20,346 nt of DNA, taken from contig JBKXSZ010000025.1 in the NCBI GenBank assembly GCA_047017005.1, positions 1 through 20,346 of the forward strand. Reading direction: 5' to 3'. The position numbers and the translations under genes are program-made. Below are positions 14,937 through 20,346 of the stretch, one piece after another; the stretch's first letter is position 1; each line of letters starts with the position of its first letter. The notes under the pieces were generated by a model. That model worked only from the letters and a program-made list of their open reading frames with translations. It was not told the origin of the DNA and made no database searches. The stretch is from JBKXSZ01 sp047017005 (GTDB taxonomy: Bacteria; Bacillota; Clostridia; TANB77; CAG-508).

Positions 14937-15128
14937 AATGGGAAAAGAATTAGCAAAAAGAAAGCAAATAAGAAGAAATTGTAAAAAAGCAGAAATAGAA
15001 GATAAGAATAGGATACAAAGATAGAAAAATAAAAGAAAAGGTTCAAGAAAAATAAAAGTAAAATTGAAAAAATAATCTGTATAAAAAGTACTTCTTTTTC
15101 GAACAATAAAGAAAAAGGAGGCTTTTTT
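14937..15128 (+). other. Gap between holA and gpr
   Basis: This very A-rich interval of about 190 bases holds one 28-codon Lys/Arg-rich frame (14938-15024) with no ribosome binding site, which I do not consider a gene. AAAAAG/CTTTTT at 15083-15099 could form a weak hairpin. No clear sigma-G-type promoter for gpr is visible. The ribosomal protein gene rpsT, often found between holA and gpr in Clostridia, is not here. Confidence 0.5.
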
Positions 15129-16097
15129 ATGGAGAATTTTAGAACGGATTTGGCAGTGGAAAGAAGAGATATTTATCGAAAGGCAAATAAATTAGAAAAT
15201 GAAATAGAAGGAATGGAAACAGAAGAAGAACAGATAAGTGAGGAAGTAAAAGTAACAAGAGTAAAAGTTACAAGTGAAAAAGGAGAAGAAGCAATTGGAA
15301 AACCAAAAGGAAGCTACATTACAATTGATGTAAGAAATCTAAAAATAGCGACAGAAGAAGAGATTGAACAAGCGGCTGAAGTGTTGGCAAAAGAGCTAAA
15401 AATATTAATAGATAGTCATGCACAAAATAAAGAAGATATCCTAGTGGTAGGACTTGGAAATATTTATGTTACACCAGATGCATTAGGACCCAAAGTAGTC
15501 AATGAGATTGATATTACAAGACATTTAATTGAATATCTTCCACAATATGTAGATGAAAGTACAAGACCAGTTTCGGCTATTTCACCTGGAGTATTGGGTA
15601 CAACAGGGATTGAAACTTTAGAAATATTAAAAGGAATCGTAGATAATATTCATCCTAAGCTATTAATCGTAATTGATAGTTTAGCATCAAGGAGCATTGA
15701 AAGAATTAGCAGTACAATTCAATTAGCAGATACTGGTATTATACCAGGAGCAGGAGTTGGAAATAAAAGAAAGGAACTTACAAAGGAAACGCTAGGAGTA
15801 CCAGTGTTAGCAATCGGAGTGCCAACAGTTGTAGAAGCAGCAACCATTGCAGCAGATAGTTTAGATATGTTTATTAAACAAGCTAAAGTAGAATTAGAAA
15901 AAGAAGAAAAACAAACACAAGGTTATGAAAAACTATATGAGGTGCTTAATAATCTGACGGAAGAAAACAGATACGAAATGATAAAAGAAGCATTGATTCC
16001 AGGCGAATATAATTTTATTGTAACACCTAAGGAAATAGATGAGTTAATTGAAAATATGGCAGGAGTAGTAGCTAGAGGAATTAATAAAGCAGTTTAA
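15129..16097 (+). CDS. gpr: Spore germination protease GPR
   Basis: This 322-residue protease of family A25 degrades small acid-soluble spore proteins when spores germinate. The N-terminus shows the propeptide-region motif FRTDLAVE (4-11). The catalytic aspartates are visible as Asp117 in VTPDALGP and Asp183 in IDSLASRS. Their separation of 66 residues equals that of Asp127 and Asp193 in Bacillus megaterium GPR. GTTGIETLEI and PGAGVGNKR are further family signatures. The ATG lies behind AAAGGAGG with a short T spacer. In Bacillus the gene is made in the forespore under sigma-F/sigma-G; a match to such a promoter is not clear here. It closes the rightward gene series. Confidence 0.97.
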   Translation: MENFRTDLAVERRDIYRKANKLENEIEGMETEEEQISEEVKVTRVKVTSEKGEEAIGKPKGSYITIDVRNLKIATEEEIEQAAEVLAKELKILIDSHAQNKEDILVVGLGNIYVTPDALGPKVVNEIDITRHLIEYLPQYVDESTRPVSAISPGVLGTTGIETLEILKGIVDNIHPKLLIVIDSLASRSIERISSTIQLADTGIIPGAGVGNKRKELTKETLGVPVLAIGVPTVVEAATIAADSLDMFIKQAKVELEKEEKQTQGYEKLYEVLNNLTEENRYEMIKEALIPGEYNFIVTPKEIDELIENMAGVVARGINKAV

Positions 16098-16135
16098 AAT
16101 TAATATATATAGGGCTAGTTAAAGGAAAAAATTAA

Positions 16136-16175
16136 ACAAAAAAAGAAGATTAATAACAAAATCTTCTTTTTTAGT
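16136..16175. terminator. Bidirectional terminator between gpr and traX
   Basis: AAAAAAGAAGATT at 16138-16150 pairs with AATCTTCTTTTTT at 16160-16172 around an eight-base loop. An A run on one side and a T run on the other allow termination of both the rightward gpr transcript and the leftward traX transcript. The traX stop codon (16171-16173) overlaps the stem end. Confidence 0.85.
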
Positions 16176-16857
16176 TTAAGAAAAAATGAGAGATAACAAA
16201 AATAAATAAAAGATGAAGTGGATAGAAAAGATAAAAGAAGTATTGTAGTTTTTTACCTTTTTTACCTTGTTTACCATTATATAATAGAATAAATAAAATG
16301 GGTAAAGTAGTAAATATTGTTAATAAAATATATAACGGATGAAATGAATAAGTAATAAAAGAGGGTAAATATTTTAAAAAGCAAAGGAAAAGAAAACTTA
16401 AAGTCATCCATATCTTTTTATTGCGTAAAACGTAAAATACAAAAATGATAAGAACGCCAAAAGCTCCATAATCAAAATGTAGTAATTCTGCCAAAACGGC
16501 AATAGAGATAACTCCTAAAAGTCCACTTAATTTATCTTGACATTTATCATATAAATAAATAGCAAAAAGTCCAGCACTTAGAGTAAAGAAAATATTTAAT
16601 ACGAATAAGTTATTAGAAAACGTTGTATAAAATAAAGTAAAAGGAATTTGCGAGATAAGTGCGAATAGAAGAAGACGTTTTAAATATTTTTTTACATTAG
16701 AAGTATGTTGATAGCCTTCTGCAATTAAAAATGCAAAGATAGGAAAAGATATTCTACCAATTACATTCAAAAAGGTAAAATGATGAAAAAAACCATCACT
16801 AATATGGTCACATAGCATCGTAATTATTGCAATTATCTTTAATCCTAAACTTGTCAT
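16171..16857 (-). CDS. TraX-family integral membrane protein
   Basis: This 228-residue, very hydrophobic protein has about seven membrane segments. It shows the TraX family signatures: MLCDHISDGFF near the start, GRISFPIFAFLIAEGYQHT, KYLKRLLLFALISQIPF, DYGAFGVLIIF in the middle and the C-terminal YNGKQGKKGKKLQYFFY...YPLHLL. TraX of the F plasmid acetylates the pilin N-terminus; the many chromosomal Firmicutes homologues are presumed acyltransferases with unknown targets. The ATG is preceded on its strand by AAGGAGAAAA, and a good promoter sits just upstream. No conjugation genes are present, so a role in DNA transfer should not be assumed. A pilin-like gene at 8280 is a possible but unproven substrate. 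Confidence 0.85.
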   Translation of the reverse strand: MTSLGLKIIAIITMLCDHISDGFFHHFTFLNVIGRISFPIFAFLIAEGYQHTSNVKKYLKRLLLFALISQIPFTLFYTTFSNNLFVLNIFFTLSAGLFAIYLYDKCQDKLSGLLGVISIAVLAELLHFDYGAFGVLIIFVFYVLRNKKIWMTLSFLFLCFLKYLPSFITYSFHPLYILLTIFTTLPILFILLYNGKQGKKGKKLQYFFYLFYPLHLLFIFVISHFFLN

Positions 16858-16891
16858 TTTTTCTCCTTATTCATAGTTACAATCTTAACTG

Positions 16892-16920
16892 ATTTTACCG
16901 TAAGAAAAAGGAAATTGCAA
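16892..16920 (-). promoter_or_regulatory. Promoter for the TraX-family gene
   Basis: On the minus strand TTGCAA (16915-16920) and TAAAAT (16892-16897) are separated by exactly 17 bp. The predicted start is about 30 bases before the ATG at 16857. Confidence 0.7.
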
Positions 16921-16992
16921 GAGTTCGAGAAAAAGAGGAAAAATAAAGAAGAAATATAATAAAAACAGCTGTAAAGAAATAAAAAAGAGTTG

Positions 16993-17030
16993 CTAAAAGA
17001 AAAAGTAAAATGAATTTTTTCATTTTACTT
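16993..17030 (-). terminator. Terminator of the glycosyltransferase gene
   Basis: A 12-bp perfect hairpin (AAGTAAAATGAA, four-base loop, TTCATTTTACTT at 17003-17030) is followed on the minus strand by TTTTTCTTTT. It sits about 20 bases beyond the stop at 17050. Confidence 0.85.
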
Positions 17031-17049
17031 AATATTGTATAAAACATTT

Positions 17050-18018
17050 TTATTCTTTTATATTAGTTTCTTTTTCTTCATTATAACGGTCAATAAAATA
17101 TAAAGGCCTTTCTTTAGTTTCATAAAATGCTCGACCTAAGTATTCGCCAATAACACCTAAGAAGATAAGTTGAATTCCGCCTAAGAAAAGAATGACCACT
17201 AGGGTAGAGGAATATCCTGGTACATCTACTCCGTAAATAATGGTACGAATAATAATAAATAACATATATAAGAAACCTATCATAGATACTACAATACCAA
17301 TAATAGCAGACCATCTAAGTGGAGAGGTAGTAAAAGAAGTTAGTCCATCAATGGATAGATTAATTAATTTTCCATAATTCCATTTAGTCTTACCAGCAGC
17401 ACGAGGGTCTCTATCAAATAAGATTTCTTTTTTGTTATAACCAATCCAACTAAATAATCCTTTGGTATAACGTTGTGACTCTCGGATTTGTTTTAATGCT
17501 TCTACACATCTTCTATCTAATAAACGAAAATCTCCAGTATCTTTTTGAATATCAATATTAGTAACACTTTGTAACATTTTGTAATATAGTTTTGAAGTTG
17601 ATTTTTTTAAGAAACTTTCCCCTTTTCTAGATCTTCTCTTTGCATATACATCATCATAACCTTGTTCCCAATATTTTATCATCTCTGGTATTAACTCTGG
17701 TGGGTCCTGTAAATCCGCATCAATGATAACAACAGCATCTCCTTTTGCATAATCAAGTCCAGCAATCATAGCAGTTTCTTTCCCATAATTTCGAGAAAGA
17801 TTTAAATAACAAACTCTTTTATCTTTTTCTCTTAATTCTTGCATGATAGAAAACGTTTTATCTTTACTACCATCATTTACAAGTAAAATCTCAAAATTAT
17901 AATCAGAACACTGTTCCATAATTTTTTCTAAACGTTCATATAGCATATGTAATACATCTTCTTCATTATATGCTGGTACTAATATTGTAATAAGCTTTTT
18001 AGATTTGTTTTCTCCCAT
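17050..18018 (-). CDS. GT2 glycosyltransferase, DPM1/GtrB-YkcC type
   Basis: This 322-residue enzyme probably transfers a sugar from a nucleotide donor to undecaprenyl phosphate, giving a lipid-linked sugar for decorating wall or surface polymers. The GT-A domain (1-230) has ILVPAYNEED, LLVNDGSKD, SRNYGKETAM and the metal-binding DADLQDPPE (Asp100 and Asp102), then TGDFRLLDRR and GKTKWNYGKL. Two membrane helices (about 238-260 and 271-295) and the tail EYLGRAFYETKERPLYFID are typical of the GtrB/YkcC/CsbB group. The ATG follows GGAGCGATAA on its strand. A promoter and an inverted repeat precede it and a terminator follows, so it is probably a single-gene unit. The sugar and acceptor cannot be inferred. 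Confidence 0.92.
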   Translation of the reverse strand: MGENKSKKLITILVPAYNEEDVLHMLYERLEKIMEQCSDYNFEILLVNDGSKDKTFSIMQELREKDKRVCYLNLSRNYGKETAMIAGLDYAKGDAVVIIDADLQDPPELIPEMIKYWEQGYDDVYAKRRSRKGESFLKKSTSKLYYKMLQSVTNIDIQKDTGDFRLLDRRCVEALKQIRESQRYTKGLFSWIGYNKKEILFDRDPRAAGKTKWNYGKLINLSIDGLTSFTTSPLRWSAIIGIVVSMIGFLYMLFIIIRTIIYGVDVPGYSSTLVVILFLGGIQLIFLGVIGEYLGRAFYETKERPLYFIDRYNEEKETNIKE

Positions 18019-18055
18019 ATTTATCGCTCCAAACTATTTATATTAATATAAAATC

Positions 18056-18100
18056 AATTAGTATTACTACTATAATATAATACTAATTTACTTATATCAT
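18056..18100 (-). promoter_or_regulatory. Promoter and operator-like inverted repeat of the glycosyltransferase gene
   Basis: AATTAGTATTA (18056-18066) and TAATACTAATT (18078-18088) form a perfect 11-bp inverted repeat with an 11-base spacer. On the minus strand TATTAT (18072-18077) lies in the spacer and ATGATA (18095-18100) lies 17 bp upstream. The repeat arms thus flank a plausible -10 box, which is where a repressor would bind. The -35 match is only moderate. Confidence 0.5.
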
Positions 18101-18174
18101 ATAATAATAGAATAGTAAATGAAAAAACGAAAATTAGACAAAAATTAGACAAAAAAACAGAAGAGAAGAAAACA

Positions 18175-18213
18175 AAAATAAAAGAAGCTATAAAAAGTTT
18201 CTATAGCTTCTTT
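18175..18213 (-). terminator. Terminator of ytxC
   Basis: AAAGAAGCTATA (18181-18192) and TATAGCTTCTTT (18202-18213) form a 12-bp perfect hairpin. On the minus strand it runs into TTTTATTTTTG. It lies about 60 bases beyond the stop of the gene at 18273. Confidence 0.85.
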
Positions 18214-18272
18214 AGACAATAAATATATATTAAAACATAATAAAAAGTAAAGAAAAAGCTAAGCAAGATAAT

Positions 18273-19133
18273 TTACTTTCTAGTACTCATTTCTGTCTGA
18301 TGAGTTAATTTATATGCTTGGCAAATAGAGCAATCATTACAGATAAAGATACGATTATCAAAAATTAATTTTAAAGTACGAATGAACTCATCTTCCTGAT
18401 CAATAATATGAATAGTAATTTTTTCAGGTATCAAAGTAAGGAGTGCATTTAATGCATAATCATTAGAAGAGAAAGAAATATCAGAAAGATATTTAGCATT
18501 GAAGATATTATCTGATACATCAATAATATGGTTATCTTCATCCATTAAAATAGACTCTTTACCAGCATAAATTAAATGTACTTCGTGACAACAGGAAGGA
18601 GAAGAAGTAATGTACATTTTTAATAGATTAATAAATTCAGAATATTCTTTTTCAATTAAAAAGCTATTAACGGCTGTATCAATATGGGAATCTAACAATT
18701 TAATATAGTCCTTTAGTCGAAAATTAACAAAACCGTCTAAGATAGTAGATTTATGTTCACATAAATACTTTAAACAAGCGATATAAATATAATTCTTTCG
18801 AAGAACAGACTCTGTTTGATCTGTTGTTAGATGAAAACTACAAATATCAGCAATTTGTTTTCTTTCTTTATCACTAAAATAGAAATAATTTACATTTAAT
18901 AAACGGCGTAATAAGATAGGTTCGTAAAATGTTAAAATAGTATCTGTTAAAATTTCAGCAGATTCGTTATAAAAAGTAGAAATATCATCACCAAGATAAT
19001 GAACAATAATATTATGGTAAATTTTAAACTGTCTCAGAGAAAGATATACATCTTCTAAACCAATATTTTCAAATTTATTTAGCAGATAATGAATGATTGT
19101 TTGATTGTTGGTTTTAATGCAAAAAGATTCCAT
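18273..19133 (-). CDS. ytxC: Putative sporulation protein YtxC
   Basis: This 286-residue cytoplasmic protein resembles the YtxC family, which is largely confined to spore formers and has no known biochemical activity. Recognisable parts are the central GFVNFRLKDYIKLLDSH segment, the following EKEYSEFINLLKMYI helix, a YALNALLTLIPEKITIHII strand-helix, and a C-terminal CxxCxxC cluster (Cys265, Cys268, Cys271). That cluster could bind a metal, and two adjacent cysteines (SSPSCCHEVH) occur at about 180-190. The ATG at 19133 follows AAAGGAG at 12-base spacing. The family call is from memory of its conserved blocks. It is flanked by its own terminator and by an unrelated unit upstream. Confidence 0.75.
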   Translation of the reverse strand: MESFCIKTNNQTIIHYLLNKFENIGLEDVYLSLRQFKIYHNIIVHYLGDDISTFYNESAEILTDTILTFYEPILLRRLLNVNYFYFSDKERKQIADICSFHLTTDQTESVLRKNYIYIACLKYLCEHKSTILDGFVNFRLKDYIKLLDSHIDTAVNSFLIEKEYSEFINLLKMYITSSPSCCHEVHLIYAGKESILMDEDNHIIDVSDNIFNAKYLSDISFSSNDYALNALLTLIPEKITIHIIDQEDEFIRTLKLIFDNRIFICNDCSICQAYKLTHQTEMSTRK

Positions 19134-19343
19134 AAGATTTGTATTCTCCTTTCCATATATGTATTATCTACTAAAAAACGAATGGTTATACATTTGTTAG
19201 ATATATTGTATAGTATTCTTGGAGAAGAACTTTTGAAACTTGTATTACTTGTATTAGAAAAGAATAAAGAGATGAATTTTTGAAATGAAAAATGGTTTTC
19301 GAATTTAGAAAAATTTATAATAAATTAAATAAACGAAAGAAAA

Positions 19344-19366
19344 AGCTACTCTTTATTAGAGTAGCT
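19344..19366 (-). terminator. Terminator of the 172-residue hypothetical gene
   Basis: AGCTACTCT (19344-19352) and AGAGTAGCT (19358-19366) form a perfect 9-bp hairpin. On the minus strand it is followed by TTTTTCTTT. The TAG stop codon (19365-19367) overlaps the hairpin. Confidence 0.8.
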
Positions 19367-19883
19367 AGGATACGTTTGTCTCAATAGGCAAAAGCTTGTC
19401 ATATAAACTTTGGGCACATGAACAATTTAGCGATAGAATTCCATTGGCAATTCGAATCGAATAAAAGAAGTATTCGTTTGGTTCAAAAGCTATCTTTGAA
19501 TGAATAGTTAGCAAACTAAACGAGTTTTCTTTTCCGAGGTAAGATTCAAAAAAGGAATCTGTTAGAGGAATGATGTGTACTTCGCATCGATTTGCTTGAT
19601 AATCTTTACTTTTTAATAAGTCTAAATGCCGAGAAGAAAGAGAAGAGTGATAGTCAAAAGGAAAAGTTTGCAAAGCTTCGTTTACAATAGGTAACATCGC
19701 AGTAAGAGCATAGAAGCGTAATCCAAATGATTTTTCAAAAGTTTCTAATTGCTCTACTCGGAGAAGGCCTTTTGCTGCTAATCTCTTATCATGTCGTTCA
19801 TATCGTTTGTCTTGTACTTTTTGATTTTGTATAGAGTTGTTTTCCCGATTTAGTTTAATGTTAGAATGTTTTTTCTTTGTCAT
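19365..19883 (-). CDS. Hypothetical protein, 172 residues, unrecognised
   Basis: I do not recognise this protein. The first 45 residues are strongly basic and polar (KKKHSNIKLNRENN, then KRYERHDKRLAAKG) and look disordered or nucleic-acid-binding. From about 48 a folded domain begins (FEKSFGLRFYALTAMLPIVNEALQ), continues with EVHIIPLTDSFFESYLG, and ends in beta-like segments (EYFFYSIRIANGILSLNCSCAQ). No signal peptide, membrane helix or repeat is seen. Translation is well supported: AAAGGAGG lies nine bases before the ATG, a terminator overlaps the stop, and a TATAAT (19928-19933) lies upstream. It sits between ytxC and a glucan branching enzyme, and appears to be its own unit. Confidence 0.8.
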   Translation of the reverse strand: MTKKKHSNIKLNRENNSIQNQKVQDKRYERHDKRLAAKGLLRVEQLETFEKSFGLRFYALTAMLPIVNEALQTFPFDYHSSLSSRHLDLLKSKDYQANRCEVHIIPLTDSFFESYLGKENSFSLLTIHSKIAFEPNEYFFYSIRIANGILSLNCSCAQSLYDKLLPIETNVS

Positions 19884-19927
19884 GTACTGTATCCTCCTTT
19901 TCTAACTTAGGGATTTTCCTATATTTA

Positions 19928-19956
19928 ATTATATTACAAATTGGCAAAAAAATGAA
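19928..19956 (-). promoter_or_regulatory. Possible promoter for the 172-residue hypothetical gene
   Basis: On the minus strand TATAAT (19928-19933) is perfect. The hexamer 17 bp upstream, TTCATT (19951-19956), is a weak -35. It lies 45 bases before the ATG and just after the terminator of the upstream gene. Confidence 0.4.
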
Positions 19957-19975
19957 TAGCAATGGAGCAATAAAT

Positions 19976-20003
19976 AAAAAAATCCTACAAATAGGATTTT
20001 TTA
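19976..20003 (-). terminator. Terminator of the GH57 branching enzyme gene
   Basis: AAAAAATCCTA (19977-19987), loop CAAA, and TAGGATTTTTT (19992-20002) form an 11-bp hairpin. It overlaps the stop codon at 20001-20003 and on the minus strand leads into a T-rich stretch. Confidence 0.8.
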
Positions 20004-20346
20004 ATAATAAATCATATAATCAATTTCTGGGAAAATACAATCCTTTTTCTCGATATTTTTTAAGAAGTTTTTTAGTTCTTCATCTTGTGATAAGGTATTT
20101 TCTTTTAATGCTGTATATAATTTTGTGAATCTACCAATATGGTCTTTTATTCTTTTTTTTGCATAATCTACCATAGTTCCATTAGTTATAATAAATAACC
20201 AATCACTACTTTGAGCTAGTAAAAGTTCTCTTGCACATTGGTTTAGAGCTTTTCTTTTTAGCTTATTTTTTTCATTAGGAAATAGATGGCATAACTCTAC
20301 CATTCGGTCTCCAGCTTTGTGAAGATGACGATGTACATAATCATTT
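20001..20346 (-). CDS. GH57 1,4-alpha-glucan branching enzyme (DUF1957), C-terminal end
   Basis: This is the last 114 or so codons of a gene whose start lies beyond the right edge. The frame is open to the window end; an internal Met at 20303 is not the start. Recognisable C-terminal DUF1957 sequence includes NDYVHRHLHKAGDRM, then ARELLLAQSSDWLFIITNGT, VDYAKKRIKDHIGRFTKLY and a closing IFPEIDY. GH57 enzymes of this type make alpha-1,6 branches in glycogen-like glucans; the catalytic Glu and Asp would be in the missing part. With the GH133 debranching enzyme at 11341 it indicates glycogen turnover. A terminator overlaps the stop. Confidence 0.85.
   Translation of the reverse strand, partial: NDYVHRHLHKAGDRMVELCHLFPNEKNKLKRKALNQCARELLLAQSSDWLFIITNGTMVDYAKKRIKDHIGRFTKLYTALKENTLSQDEELKNFLKNIEKKDCIFPEIDYMIYY

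Noticed and set aside
14938..15024. 28-codon Lys/Arg-rich frame after holA as a small gene or ribosomal S20 remnant
   Set aside because: It has no ribosome binding site, its composition follows the A-rich DNA, and it shows no S20 pattern.
16171..16857. TraX gene as evidence for a conjugative element
   Set aside because: No relaxase, coupling protein or secretion genes are near, and chromosomal TraX homologues are common in Firmicutes.
18130..18150. Two copies of AAAATTAGAC in tandem as regulatory iterons or a CRISPR start
   Set aside because: There are only two short AT-rich copies with no spacer structure, lying between a terminator and a promoter.
19089..19283. Rightward 64-codon frame opposite and upstream of ytxC
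   Set aside because: Its first part is the shadow of ytxC, it has no ribosome binding site, and the hydrophobic end resembles AT-rich spacer.

Overview
The window is AT-rich and the reading frames have strong Gram-positive ribosome binding sites of the AAAGGAGG type. It encodes two sporulation proteins: the spore protease GPR and a YtxC-like protein. Together with the gene families and their order, this points to a low-GC, spore-forming member of the Clostridia, probably an uncultured gut-type lineage. That placement is inference from gene content; no rRNA or other marker fixes the species.

Layout, left to right. Positions 1-1310 hold an RNA-rich segment: the 3' part of a tRNA-Asn, a HAD phosphatase gene, a complete tRNA-Asn, and two tRNA-Ser genes (anticodons CGA and GGA), several with clear promoters and terminators. 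Positions 1481-4102 encode an MgtA-type magnesium P-type ATPase. It is followed by the two pieces of a broken membrane anti-sigma-like gene (4233-4951) and about 430 bases without an intact gene. mutY (5383-6435) comes next, then a decayed small frame, then a secreted GH25 lysozyme with four LysM repeats, two of them almost identical at DNA level.

A promoter at 8214-8242 starts what looks like a long co-directional unit: a pilin-like membrane protein, murB, a yvcK-like gene, a GH133 glycogen debranching enzyme, ruvC (carrying a one-base frameshift), holA and gpr. It mixes wall precursor synthesis, carbon/wall regulation, glycogen use, recombination, replication and spore germination. A bidirectional terminator near 16138-16172 separates it from a left-facing block: a TraX-family membrane protein, a GT2 glycosyltransferase with two C-terminal membrane helices, ytxC, an unrecognised 172-residue protein, and the 3' end of a GH57 (DUF1957) glucan branching enzyme that runs off the right edge.

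I see no CRISPR array, prophage, intact insertion sequence or rRNA. I found no convincing new multi-gene system. The most worthwhile items are the frameshift in ruvC, the internally deleted anti-sigma-like gene, the unusual membrane-anchored YvcK-like protein, the recent LysM duplication, the pilin-like gene in front of murB, and the unrecognised protein at 19365-19883.
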